A stretch of 64,000 nucleotides of DNA from Lysinibacillus composti (GTDB lineage Bacteria > Bacillota > Bacilli > Bacillales_A > Planococcaceae): NCBI RefSeq assembly GCF_016908465.1, contig NZ_JAFBDY010000003.1:1-64000 (forward strand), read 5' to 3'. Positions 55,565-63,916 of this stretch are shown here, in pieces (the stretch's first letter is position 1; each line of letters opens with the position of its first letter). The notes under the pieces were generated by a model. The model had not been told where the DNA came from and searched no databases. It saw only the letters and a list, made by a program, of their open reading frames with translations. The translations under genes and the position numbers were made by a program.

Positions 55565-56434
55565 TTATAGTTCATAATATTTTATTAAAGCTTGAGTACC
55601 TTTTTCGCCATATCCCTTTTCCGATAAAGTGTTATAAAGTTGTTTTGATAGTTTAAGCCCTGGTAAATCTAAATTCATTTGTTCCGATTCATCAATTGCA
55701 ATTTTCATATCTTTTATGAAATGCTTGATATAAAAGCCCGGTTCTAAATCCCCTTTTACCATTCGAGGTCCTAAATTACTTAAAGACCATGAACCTGCAG
55801 CACCAGTAGAAATGGATTGGAATACTTTTTCAATATCAAGTCCTGCTTTGATTCCATAGGAGATGGATTCACATACACCAATCATATTCGTCGCGATCAC
55901 TATTTGATTACATGCCTTTGTATGTTGACCAGCTCCTGCCTCTCCTTGATAAACAATATTTGAACCAAAAACTTCTAGAATTGATTTTACACTTTCGAAG
56001 GCTGCTTCATCTCCACCAACCATGATTGATAATGTACCGTTTTTCGCTCCAACGTCTCCACCTGAAACAGGTGCGTCAATGGATTGTATCCCCTTTTCTT
56101 TTGCTAGTTTATATAATTTCTTAGCTAAAGAAGGTTCAGATGTTGTCATATCAATTACAATAGACCCCTCTTTTGCTGTTTTAAATATACCGTATTCGCC
56201 ACAGTAAACTTCTTCAACATCCGATGGGAAACCGACCATTGTAAAAATAACATCTTTATTTTCTGCTGCTTCCGCAGGTGTTGAAGCCCATTTTGCACCT
56301 AAATCGATTAAACTTTTAGCTTTCTCCATCGTTCTTGTATAAACCGTGACGTTATAATTTTCATTTAATAAATGCCTAACAATACTTGAACCCATTACCC
56401 CTGTTCCAATAAAAGCGATTTCTTTTTTTACCAC
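55565..56434 (-). CDS. YkwC-like NAD(P)-dependent beta-hydroxyacid dehydrogenase
   Basis: A 289-aa member of the 3-hydroxyisobutyrate dehydrogenase family, closely matching Bacillus YkwC. Rossmann motif FIGTGVMGSSIVRHLL at the start, the substrate-binding DAPVSGGDVGAKNGTLSIMVGG near residue 120, and the catalytic lysine segment GQHTKACNQIV near 170 are intact. Substrate not established. The GTG at 56434 has GGGAG eight bases upstream; the ATG at 56461 has none. Confidence 0.88.
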   Translation of the reverse strand: MVKKEIAFIGTGVMGSSIVRHLLNENYNVTVYTRTMEKAKSLIDLGAKWASTPAEAAENKDVIFTMVGFPSDVEEVYCGEYGIFKTAKEGSIVIDMTTSEPSLAKKLYKLAKEKGIQSIDAPVSGGDVGAKNGTLSIMVGGDEAAFESVKSILEVFGSNIVYQGEAGAGQHTKACNQIVIATNMIGVCESISYGIKAGLDIEKVFQSISTGAAGSWSLSNLGPRMVKGDLEPGFYIKHFIKDMKIAIDESEQMNLDLPGLKLSKQLYNTLSEKGYGEKGTQALIKYYEL

Positions 56435-56951
56435 TATATTCACTCCCTTTTTGAAATACATCCAACTACTCGAGATCGTCTTGGTGTATTTTTACTTGTT
56501 GTTTGGGAGCACCTCGTATTTGTTTAAGTCAATACTGATATGGGTTTGTAAATACTCCATGAGGCGCTCCTTTTAACTAAAAAGCCCAATAGTCGGATGG
56601 ATATAAATTGAATAATTTCTACTTTATTGTAGTTTAACAAATTGGTGTATAAAAGTAGAGGCAATTTCTAAATAATTACTTTATTTTTACATAATATAGA
56701 ACTTCATTAAGGTAAATTATTATGAATCAATAATTAAATCCCTTAAAACGCAAAAAAAGAGAGCAGGTTGCAATTGCACCTACTCTTAAAGGGGGAAATG
56801 AGAATGTTGCTGTGTTCATTAAACATCTTTCCCATAATTTAATTTTTTCATACATTCGATAAATATTTTTTGTAAAAATTTTTTCACAGTGAGATAACCG
56901 GATAGTACATTTATTTTATTCGATACAAATACGCTTTAGCATATTAAATTT
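56435..56951. other. Long intergenic region ykwC-like / spo0E-like
   Basis: AT-rich 517 bp. It contains the minus-strand terminator at 56753-56786 followed on the plus strand by AAAGGGGGAAATGAG and an open frame of only 12-14 codons, which I do not call as a gene. Nothing else recognised. Confidence 0.5.
56748..56786 (-). terminator. Terminator downstream of the Spo0E-like gene
   Basis: Stem AGAG-N-AGGT..CAATTG..ACCT-N-CTCT (56758-56786, imperfect) followed on the minus strand by CTTTTTTTG. It lies 165 nt after the Spo0E-like gene. Confidence 0.65.
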
Positions 56952-57137
56952 TTATTGTAGGTATTTTCTTGTCTTAATATTATATTGAGAACTAATTATT
57001 TCTTTTTCATATCGATTCATTAGCTCATCTAATTGTCGACTTAAACGAATTGTTTTAGGGTTTTGAAGGCCGTTTTTCATCCCTGATTGAATCATTAATT
57101 CTCTAGTATCCTCAAGCTCTTTTAAAATGTCTTGCAC
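56952..57137 (-). CDS. Spo0E-family aspartyl-phosphate phosphatase
   Basis: A 61-aa protein with the Spo0E-like family signature LSRQLDELMNRYEK in a two-helix hairpin. Members dephosphorylate Spo0A-P and so hold back sporulation. The GTG start has AGGAGGGG seven bases upstream. The upstream region has a TTTTGA-N17-TATAAT promoter and a perfect Spo0A box. Which of the several Spo0E paralogues it represents cannot be told. Confidence 0.82.
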   Translation of the reverse strand: MQDILKELEDTRELMIQSGMKNGLQNPKTIRLSRQLDELMNRYEKEIISSQYNIKTRKYLQ

Positions 57138-57166
57138 AAAACCCCTCCTAACCTTTGTGTCATTTT

Positions 57167-57195
57167 ATTATAATGCTTTCCTTTCCCGTTCAAAA
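57167..57195 (-). promoter_or_regulatory. Promoter of the Spo0E-like gene
   Basis: Minus strand TTTTGA (57190-57195), 17-nt spacer, TATAAT (57167-57172). Confidence 0.55.
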
Positions 57196-57204
57196 CGAAA
57201 ACAT

Positions 57205-57213
57205 TTTGACAAA
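57205..57213 (-). promoter_or_regulatory. Spo0A box upstream of the Spo0E-like gene
   Basis: Minus strand TTTGTCAAA, a perfect match to the 0A-box consensus TTTGTCRAA, 10 bp upstream of the -35 element. Confidence 0.5.
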
Positions 57214-57226
57214 TATCGACAGTTAA

Positions 57227-57415
57227 TTAACTTCTGGGTTTTTCTAAAAATGTAAATATTACATTTCCTCCTTGTTTTGCCTCACCACGAAAATGTTTAA
57301 AATGTTCATCCTTAACAAGAACTGCACGAAATTGCAAAAAATCTTCCTTACTAACTTCAAACTTTTCAATTTCTCCGTTTTTTAGCTGCTCTAATACTTT
57401 TTTATAATCTTCCAT
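57227..57415 (-). CDS. Small conserved soluble protein, unknown function
   Basis: A 62-aa protein: an acidic/lysine helix (MEDYKKVLEQLKNGEIEKFE) followed by a compact segment ending HFRGEAKQGGNVIFTFLEKP. It looks like a conserved Bacillales hypothetical protein; I cannot name it with certainty. ATG with GGTGAG upstream. It is 89 bp from the Spo0E-like gene in the same orientation, and the 0A box lies between them. Confidence 0.6.
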   Translation of the reverse strand: MEDYKKVLEQLKNGEIEKFEVSKEDFLQFRAVLVKDEHFKHFRGEAKQGGNVIFTFLEKPRS

Positions 57416-57545
57416 ACGAACTCACCAAACTTTCCCTATTATTAAGATTTTGTAACAAATTATTAATTATTCAAAAAACTCTTTACTTTTATTAGAAATT
57501 CATGCAAACTTTCATAATATTAGTTATTTAAGGAGCTGTTGTCTT

Positions 57546-57731
57546 GTGAAAATTGCAGAAGTTGGAAACATAATCGAATTTAAAGAAGGCCTCCAAGGAA
57601 TCGTAGAAAAAGTAAATGAAAACTCTGTAATCGTTGATTTAACAATTATGGAAAACTTTAATGCTTTAGAGATGGAAGAAAAAACAGTCGTTAACCATAA
57701 ACGTTACAAAATATTAACTAATAAAGAATAA
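57546..57731 (+). CDS. ykvS: YkvS-like DUF2187 protein
   Basis: A 61-aa protein of the DUF2187/YkvS family, an SH3-like KOW-type fold by pattern: VGNIIEFKEGLQGIVEKVNENSVIVDLT, then KTVVNHKRYKIL. Length matches Bacillus YkvS. GTG start with AAGGAG about 10 bases upstream. Function unknown. Confidence 0.75.
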   Translation: MKIAEVGNIIEFKEGLQGIVEKVNENSVIVDLTIMENFNALEMEEKTVVNHKRYKILTNKE

Positions 57732-58057
57732 TCATAGTTGAACCTATATTATATCTAAGAGAGCATAAGACTAATATTTAATTGTTCAGGAAGTTCTTCA
57801 TTCATCTCTTTAAGAACACTTTATTCAAGCTTTCGTTACATAAAAGATTATACTTTATATAGTATCGTCTTCCACTTCTAATACTAATAAGAAGTTATTG
57901 TATCAATACATCCTCTACCGGAGAGTTTAAGCCTTCGGTGGTAATGTACTTTTTATAGAAATTACTTCATAGCAAGAGTAGGATCCTCAGTTAATGTTTT
58001 TATTATGACGAAAGCATGCGCCACAATAGTAACCATTTTGGCATTTATTTGAATGAA
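57732..58057. other. Unassigned region upstream of a terminator
   Basis: No supported ORF. It contains short hairpins (for example ACCG/CGGT near 57917-57943) and ends in the strong terminator at 58058-58106. It could be a long 3' UTR of ykvS or an independent small RNA; no promoter was convincing. Confidence 0.4.
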
Positions 58058-58106
58058 GAAAAATCTCCCTTATCATCCTTAAAAGATGATAGGGGAATTT
58101 TTTTTT
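58058..58106 (+). terminator. Terminator upstream of the CPBP gene
   Basis: Stem with core TATCATC / GATGATA (58071-58077 / 58085-58091) extended by CCC/GGG pairs and followed by ten Ts. Confidence 0.85.
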
Positions 58107-58135
58107 GTTAATATATTTTAAAGGAGGTCATAAAC

Positions 58136-58747
58136 ATGAAAAGTTCAAAACATATAGTAAGACTTCTTTTGCCTATAGTATTTTTCTATGTCATGCTATT
58201 TTTTGCATTTGAAGAAGATAAAATCTTCTGGTATCTTTATACATTTACCATTCTTGTAGGGGTATCCATTACAATTCTTTACGAAACGATTAAAGATGAA
58301 CTTCCAACCTGGAAATATTTAATTTTTGGTATAGGTTACGGTACAATTACCTATGGAATTATTAGACTCGGGTATATTATTCTTAATAGTGTAAACGACG
58401 ACATATCAAAATCAGTTGCAAAATTTTTAGCTTCATACGGTCCATTAAATATATGGCACTATCTACTTTTAATTATTATTATTGTTGTTGGCGAAGAGCT
58501 GTTTTGGCGTGGGTTTGTCCAACAACAGCTAAAACGTATTTTGTCACCAATGCTTGCCATTCTTGTCACAAGTGTTTTATTCGCATTATCAATTGCAATT
58601 AGCGGATTCATTCCTGGAGTCATTGCGGCTTTAGTAGTCGGTTTAATATTGGGAATGCTTTATGAATGGAAAAAAAGTATGCCGCTAATTATTGTAACGC
58701 ATGAAGTATTTATTTTGTTACTATTTTTAATTTTACCTTTCAGTTAA
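58136..58747 (+). CDS. CPBP-family intramembrane protein with incomplete active site
   Basis: A 203-aa, six- to seven-helix membrane protein of the CPBP (Rce1/Abi) family. Motif 1 EExxxR is present (VGEELFWRGFVQ, about residues 120-131), and the third motif has a histidine (VTHEVF). Motif 2, normally FxxxH, reads FALSI, so one metal-ligand histidine is missing and proteolytic activity is doubtful. ATG with AAAGGAGGT eight bases upstream. Stands alone downstream of a terminator. Confidence 0.78.
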   Translation: MKSSKHIVRLLLPIVFFYVMLFFAFEEDKIFWYLYTFTILVGVSITILYETIKDELPTWKYLIFGIGYGTITYGIIRLGYIILNSVNDDISKSVAKFLASYGPLNIWHYLLLIIIIVVGEELFWRGFVQQQLKRILSPMLAILVTSVLFALSIAISGFIPGVIAALVVGLILGMLYEWKKSMPLIIVTHEVFILLLFLILPFS

Positions 58748-58954
58748 GTATACAAGTAAAGGAACTTGTCATTGTGGAGTCCAAAAAATAACCATTTGAT
58801 AAAACTTGGTAGCTTCCACTGAATAAGCATTACTTCAGTCTATGTACATTAATCCTGTGAGGGGTTTTCCCCCACTGCATGAAGTTAAAACTTTCCTGAA
58901 ATAGTGTAACTTTACTGTCAATACGTCGTCTACATTATTAAGGAGGAAATGATA

Positions 58955-59617
58955 ATGAAAAAAAATATGCGATTTCTTGCCACGGTTGTACTGTCTATTA
59001 CATTACTAGTAGCTTGTAATACTGCAGAAGATCAACCAACAAATGAACCAACGAGTGATCAAACTACTGCTGATGTAGAAGAAAGTAATAACACAGAAAC
59101 AAGTAATGAGTTAGAGACAAATGAGCAACAAAATGAACCAACAGATGATGCTAATACGGCGAATAGTTTAACATATACTTCTAATGGTTCAGAAGTTACA
59201 GAAGAAACAACTGAAGTCACAAGTGATCAACAAAACTTTACAATGCAAGTCATTCCTGGATTTACTCTAACTCCTGAAGAACCAGGAAAAGATTTATTAT
59301 ATTCTGATGAAAATGATCGTATCTCGATGCGTATTGAAAAGGTAAACAAAGACGAAACGTCTTTTGAAGATTTAGTAGGAAATACAAAAGAAACGATTTC
59401 AGCAATTGGCGAATATGAAAATTTTGCTCTTGATGAATTTCTTAACGACAATAAAGTTCTAATTAACTCAACTGCCTTTATTACAAACATTGAAGCAGAA
59501 AAAGTTATTATGGTAGTATTTGAAACAGAAGAGAGTTTGGTTCGCCTTACAATCTACGATGAAGAAACAGAAGATTTAAAAGAAGCTATGATTAAAATGG
59601 GCTTAACAGTTCGATAA
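58955..59617 (+). CDS. Lipoprotein with Thr/Asn/Glu-rich linker
   Basis: A 220-aa exported lipoprotein. Signal peptide with lipobox LVAC (about residue 20), then a low-complexity linker of about 65 residues rich in T, N, E and Q (repeats of NEPT, ETNE), then a folded C-terminal domain (about 95-220; QVIPGFTLTPEEPGKDLLYS and SMRIEKVNK). No family recognised. Of two in-frame ATGs, 58955 is chosen because AGGAGG is eight bases upstream; for 58949 it is only two. Confidence 0.75.
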   Translation: MKKNMRFLATVVLSITLLVACNTAEDQPTNEPTSDQTTADVEESNNTETSNELETNEQQNEPTDDANTANSLTYTSNGSEVTEETTEVTSDQQNFTMQVIPGFTLTPEEPGKDLLYSDENDRISMRIEKVNKDETSFEDLVGNTKETISAIGEYENFALDEFLNDNKVLINSTAFITNIEAEKVIMVVFETEESLVRLTIYDEETEDLKEAMIKMGLTVR

Positions 59618-59622
59618 AAAAT

Positions 59623-59672
59623 AAAAGAGGCAGACAAATGGAGAGTAAATCCTCATAAGTCTGCCTTTTTTA
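59623..59672 (+). terminator. Terminator of the lipoprotein gene
   Basis: AGGCAGAC / GTCTGCCT arms extended by AAAA/TTTT (59623-59635 / 59659-59670) with T-run. Confidence 0.82.
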
Positions 59673-59757
59673 TATCGCCTTTTTACTAAAAAATTGTTGA
59701 CCATACAGAGTAAAATTCATTTTCTAATCTGTCCTATTATCATCTATTTCTCAAACG

Positions 59758-59791
59758 AAAAAAAGGCCGTCTCAAAACTTTAAGACGACCT
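59758..59791 (-). terminator. Terminator of the marR-type gene
   Basis: Stem AGGCCGTCT / AGACGACCT with one mismatch (59764-59772 / 59783-59791) followed on the minus strand by eight Ts. Confidence 0.75.
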
Positions 59792-59802
59792 ATTCCTTAA
59801 AT

Positions 59803-60252
59803 TTAGTATGACAAATCTTTAATCGATAAACCTAATTTCTTCAACAATTCTATGGCCGTATCTTTTTCTTCACTAGATAATACACTCAATAACTCATGTA
59901 AGTTATTTTCATGTTCAGGAAATAGTTCATTCATAAAGTTAGTTCCTTCATCCGTTATTTCTGCATATGTGATTCGGCGGTCAGAAGGACAAGATACTCT
60001 TTTTAAAAACCCTCTTTTTTCGAGCTTATCGACAACATATGTGATGGAACCACTTGCTAGTAGTATTTTATTTCCTATCTGTTGAAGTGGTTGTCTTCCT
60101 TTATGATATAACAATTCCAACACAGCAAATTCTGTAGGATTTAGTCCATTTTGTTGAAAAAATTGATTTGTCACTTCGTTAATTGCTTTATGTGCACGTG
60201 ATAACACAATATAAAGTTTTAGTGATTGCTTAATATCCTCATTTGAAGTCAT
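59803..60252 (-). CDS. MarR-family repressor, MhqR (YkvE)-like
   Basis: A 149-aa winged-helix MarR regulator. The segment LNPTEFAVLELLYHKGRQPLQQIGNKILLASGSITYVVDKLEKRGF closely follows MhqR (formerly YkvE) of Bacillus subtilis, a repressor released by quinones and diamide; DRRITYAEIT forms the wing. No quinone dioxygenase or azoreductase gene is adjacent. A 20-bp palindrome in its own promoter suggests autorepression. Confidence 0.82.
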   Translation of the reverse strand: MTSNEDIKQSLKLYIVLSRAHKAINEVTNQFFQQNGLNPTEFAVLELLYHKGRQPLQQIGNKILLASGSITYVVDKLEKRGFLKRVSCPSDRRITYAEITDEGTNFMNELFPEHENNLHELLSVLSSEEKDTAIELLKKLGLSIKDLSY

Positions 60253-60285
60253 GACAAATCATCCTTTTTTTCAAACTATAAATAA

Positions 60286-60315
60286 ATTATAGCGACAAAA
60301 TGTAAGATTTGTCAA
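60286..60315 (-). promoter_or_regulatory. Promoter and operator of the marR-type gene
   Basis: Minus strand TTGACA (60310-60315), 18-nt spacer, TATAAT (60286-60291). The spacer holds the palindrome GACAAA-N8-TTTGTC (60294-60313). One half-site is repeated inverted at the start codon (TGACAAATC, 60252-60260, against GATTTGTCA, 60306-60314). Confidence 0.65.
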
Positions 60316-60366
60316 AAATCCTTCAAATAAAATCTCAATTTTATTATTTTATTCTTAACATTTTGT

Positions 60367-61791
60367 TTAATGAATAATTGAGCAGCCTATTAGATCTTCT
60401 TTGTTCTCACAATAAATAGGCTCTTCATGATTCATTGGCAATTGAATTATAAAGGTTGTCCCTTCCCCTAACGTGCTTTCTACGTTTATTTTCCCATAAT
60501 GCTCTTCGACTACTTTTTTCACTAATGCTAGTCCTAAACCTGTACCAGCTGTTTTCGTTGTAAAAAATGGTATAAATAAATTTTTCAAATCATCCTTAGC
60601 AATTCCAATTCCCTCATCACGAATTGCAATTTCCAGTTTTCCAGTTTGTAGAATCTTCATAGAAATTGTAATCGTTCCACCATTTTGCATAACTTCTATC
60701 GCATTTTTGATTAAATTAATTAGCATTTGCTTAATACGATTTCTATTTCCCATAATTTTCGTCATGTAGATGTCGTAATTTTCGAAAACCAACATGACAT
60801 TATGTAGTAATGCATGAGGTTGCATCAACTCTGTAACCTCTTCAATTACTTCTGCAAGCATAACCTCTTCATAGTGACGATTAACTGGTTTTGATAAATA
60901 TAGGAATTCAGTTAAAATAGATTCCATTCGTTGAAGCTCTGAATCTATTACTTGTATATATCTTTGCCCGTCGTCAGGTGAGATTTGCTTTAATAAATCA
61001 ATAAATCCTTTTAACGTTGTCATAGGATTTCTAATCTCATGTGCAATACTAGCTGCCATCTGACCTAGTGAATTTAATGAATTTTGATGCTCTACCTTTT
61101 GTTTTAGAATTACTTTTTCTGTTACATCAGTAACAGTAGTAATAATTAAATTCATACAATAATTTATTTTACTCTCAAATTTGAGATAAGTTTCTTCGCA
61201 ATTATTATTTCTTTTTTGACACTCAATTGAAGCTTGTCCTTTATTAATTAAATCTGTAAAGTACTGTAATTTACTTTCATGTTTAGCCGTAAATCTTTCA
61301 AATACTTTTTCCATTGGGCAATGGATCACTTGCCATTTCGCACAATCAACTAAAGTTTGCGCAATATTATTCATATCGACAATTCTACCATTCAAGTCAG
61401 AAACAATAATACCGTACGAAATATCATTAAATAAAGAATATAGGTGTTCTACTTTAGGTTGATCAAGAGGTACAAGCCTAGCAAAAATTAAGTTTCTATG
61501 ATTATTATAATAGCCTAACAGCTTAATCTCTTGGCAAACTTCTTCATTCACCATGATATTTAGTGTGCAGAAACCACCCGAATCACGTAATAAATTTTGT
61601 AAAAAATTAGCCCATCTTTTTTCTGAATGCTTGTCTAATTTTAATGTTGGTTTTTCGTTTTCATTAATATTAAGTAACTGTGCTGCTTGGTCATTTAATG
61701 ACTCGATTTGACAAGAAGTATTTAATATAAGAAATGGGTCATTTACGGTTTGGAATAAATCTTGAAAAATTGGGCTCTCAGTTTTTACCAT
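60367..61791 (-). CDS. Sporulation-type sensor histidine kinase (KinE-like)
   Basis: A cytoplasmic kinase of 474 aa with no membrane helix: two PAS-like domains (about 5-100 and 110-220), the H-box AASIAHEIRNPMTTLKGFIDLLKQ, N-box LINLIKNAIEVMQ, DEGIGI, FFTTKTAGTGLGLALVKK. This sequence style is that of Bacillus phosphorelay kinases KinA-KinE. KinE by neighbourhood (next to ktrD), but it is shorter than Bacillus KinE (738 aa), so the symbol is not assigned. ATG at 61791 with GGTGAT six bases upstream. Confidence 0.82.
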   Translation of the reverse strand: MVKTESPIFQDLFQTVNDPFLILNTSCQIESLNDQAAQLLNINENEKPTLKLDKHSEKRWANFLQNLLRDSGGFCTLNIMVNEEVCQEIKLLGYYNNHRNLIFARLVPLDQPKVEHLYSLFNDISYGIIVSDLNGRIVDMNNIAQTLVDCAKWQVIHCPMEKVFERFTAKHESKLQYFTDLINKGQASIECQKRNNNCEETYLKFESKINYCMNLIITTVTDVTEKVILKQKVEHQNSLNSLGQMAASIAHEIRNPMTTLKGFIDLLKQISPDDGQRYIQVIDSELQRMESILTEFLYLSKPVNRHYEEVMLAEVIEEVTELMQPHALLHNVMLVFENYDIYMTKIMGNRNRIKQMLINLIKNAIEVMQNGGTITISMKILQTGKLEIAIRDEGIGIAKDDLKNLFIPFFTTKTAGTGLGLALVKKVVEEHYGKINVESTLGEGTTFIIQLPMNHEEPIYCENKEDLIGCSIIH

Positions 61792-62381
61792 TTTACAATC
61801 ACCAATCCTTCCCATTCGGAAACTAACTAATTTTTTTCAACAAAAAAACTTTACATTCATTCTATTATTCAAAACACCAAAATATGACTGTTTTTTTTAA
61901 TTTTACAAAATTTTCTCAATTTAGATGTCAAGAAAATTATTTCATATTATTTCTTTGAAAAAAATAGGTAAAATCTATCAAATTTCACTTTTTTCATTTT
62001 TTCCTTGACAAATTAATTTGATAAATAATAAATTTTTGAATACCTTTTAACAAAACTTTGTATAAAGCGACCCTTTTTCTTATATAAAAATCTCTTATTA
62101 TATCGATTTCTCTAATTATATGATGAACTTTAATTAAATAGAGTTAAGTAAATAATAATTAATACATAAGTAAATTAAAATTCTAAAATAGTAATTTCAT
62201 TAAATAAATCAAATAATCTGTTGATTTAAGTACTCTTTAAAACTATTATTACCCAAATGTCAAATTAGCTAAACTTATCACTAAAAATATTCGACATTTC
62301 CCACACTTATTCAAAGAACTTTAAAAATAGGTCATAATTCCTTCGACAAAACTTTTTTTCCCCTCTTTTTGCATTGAACAA
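61792..62381. other. Long AT-rich control region upstream of the kinase gene
   Basis: About 590 bp without a gene. It contains several Spo0A-box-like sequences: TTCGACAAA at 62342-62350 (perfect 0A box on the minus strand), and weaker ones near 62256, 62292 and 62005. A TTGACA near 62007 has no clear -10. No start site could be fixed. Confidence 0.5.
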
Positions 62382-62428
62382 AAAAAGAATTTGTTTCCTC
62401 CACCATTAGGTGAAGTTCAACAAATTCT
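62382..62428 (-). terminator. Terminator of ktrD
   Basis: Outer arms AAGAATTTGTT / AACAAATTCTT and inner CACC/GGTG, followed on the minus strand by TTTTTTTG. Confidence 0.82.
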
Positions 62429-62477
62429 TATTATAAGTATCATGAATGAGCTATTCAGCCCTTCTTTGTCACGTGAA

Positions 62478-63827
62478 TTATCCAATAATTATACGTTCTT
62501 GTGGGTAGCGATATATTGCCTTATTAGCTTTCCCACCTAGTGTATATAAGAAAGAGATTAAACCTACACGTCCAATGAACATTAAAATCATTATGACGAT
62601 CTTTCCTGCTGTTGACAAATCACTTGTAATGCCTAATGACATACCACACGTACCAAACGCAGAGGTTATTTCAAATAAAATCTGAGTTAAAGTAGCTTGA
62701 GGCTCTGTTATTAATAGAATCATCGTAGCGATCAAAACCATGAAAAAAGCCAATACAATAACAGCAAAGGATTTATAAATATCAACATGATGAATTTCTC
62801 TATTAAAAATTTGAATTTCATTACGACCATTTGCAAAATTAATTAAAAACAAAATCACAATGGCGAAGGTTGTCGTACGAATACCTCCACCTACAGAACT
62901 TGGAGACGAGCCGATAAACATTAATCCACTAACAAAAATATTTGTAGCTTCATTAAATGTAGAAATATCGAGAGTCGTTAAACCCGCAGATCGTGCTGAT
63001 ACAGAGTGAAACATGGCTGCAAATAATTTTTCATGCCACTGCATTCCTTTAAAGGATTGAAATGACTCAATTAAATATATAACAACCGTTCCAACGATAA
63101 ATAAGAAACCATAAGTAGTTGTAGTTATTTTAGTAAATAAACTAAATCGAAAGGCAGGATCCTTCCGTTTTAGAAAATTTTTCACTTCTATTAATACTGG
63201 AAAACCAATGGCACCAAGAATAATTAAAATCATTGTTATAAATTGAATAAAATAATCTGAATGATATGGAATTAAACTCATCCCTGTAAGATCAAAACCG
63301 CCATTTGTAGTTGCAGAAATTGCGGTAAATACACCGTGCTTAATCGCATCTGACCAATTCTCATAATATTTATAGAAATGTACAGAAAGTATAAGTGATC
63401 CAAAGGCTTCAATCGTAAATAATATTTTCACAATCCCAATTAATAAATTCACAACACCCGATAGATTGTATTGGTTATAATCAATCATAATTAATTGCCT
63501 CTCGCGCATGCCAATTCGCTTGCCAATAAATAGCCAAAACAAAGTTCCAAGTGACATGACACCAATTGCACCTAGCTGCATAATAAATAGTAAAACAATT
63601 ATTCCAAAGTCAGTTAATGACTTAGACACATCAAATACGGTTAGTCCCGTTACACTAATTGCACTCACAGCAGTAAAAAGGCTATCAATTACTGATATTT
63701 CTACACCCTCTTCATATACTGCTGGGATCCTTAAAAGTAAAAAGGATAATAAAATTGCAATAAAATAAAAAGATACAAGAAGTTGAAACGGTGTTATACT
63801 TCTAATTTTTTTGCTCTCATGAGCCAT
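62478..63827 (-). CDS. ktrD: Potassium uptake protein KtrD (TrkH/KtrB family)
   Basis: A 449-aa membrane pore with the four M1-P-M2 repeats of the SKT family. Selectivity-filter sequences are visible: SVTGLT near residue 57, SATTNGGFDLTG near 170, GSSPSSVGGGIRTTT near 312 and FGTCGMSLG near 400. It imports potassium, gated by a KtrA/KtrC RCK protein; ktrC lies at 28789-29448. Its neighbourhood with a sporulation kinase matches ykrM (ktrD). Confidence 0.9.
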   Translation of the reverse strand: MAHESKKIRSITPFQLLVSFYFIAILLSFLLLRIPAVYEEGVEISVIDSLFTAVSAISVTGLTVFDVSKSLTDFGIIVLLFIMQLGAIGVMSLGTLFWLFIGKRIGMRERQLIMIDYNQYNLSGVVNLLIGIVKILFTIEAFGSLILSVHFYKYYENWSDAIKHGVFTAISATTNGGFDLTGMSLIPYHSDYFIQFITMILIILGAIGFPVLIEVKNFLKRKDPAFRFSLFTKITTTTYGFLFIVGTVVIYLIESFQSFKGMQWHEKLFAAMFHSVSARSAGLTTLDISTFNEATNIFVSGLMFIGSSPSSVGGGIRTTTFAIVILFLINFANGRNEIQIFNREIHHVDIYKSFAVIVLAFFMVLIATMILLITEPQATLTQILFEITSAFGTCGMSLGITSDLSTAGKIVIMILMFIGRVGLISFLYTLGGKANKAIYRYPQERIIIG

Positions 63828-63916
63828 CTATGTCGCCCTCTTTTGCTAACTATATAAAGCTTCATCTTAGTATAAGAAAAACATACAAAAATTAAAAGAA
63901 GAAAGTAGTAAATTAC

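Noticed and set aside
57890-57960. Possible riboswitch around ACCGGAGAG...CGGTGG
   Set aside because: Only a short hairpin; no match to known aptamer cores that I can recall, and no gene of a fitting pathway follows.
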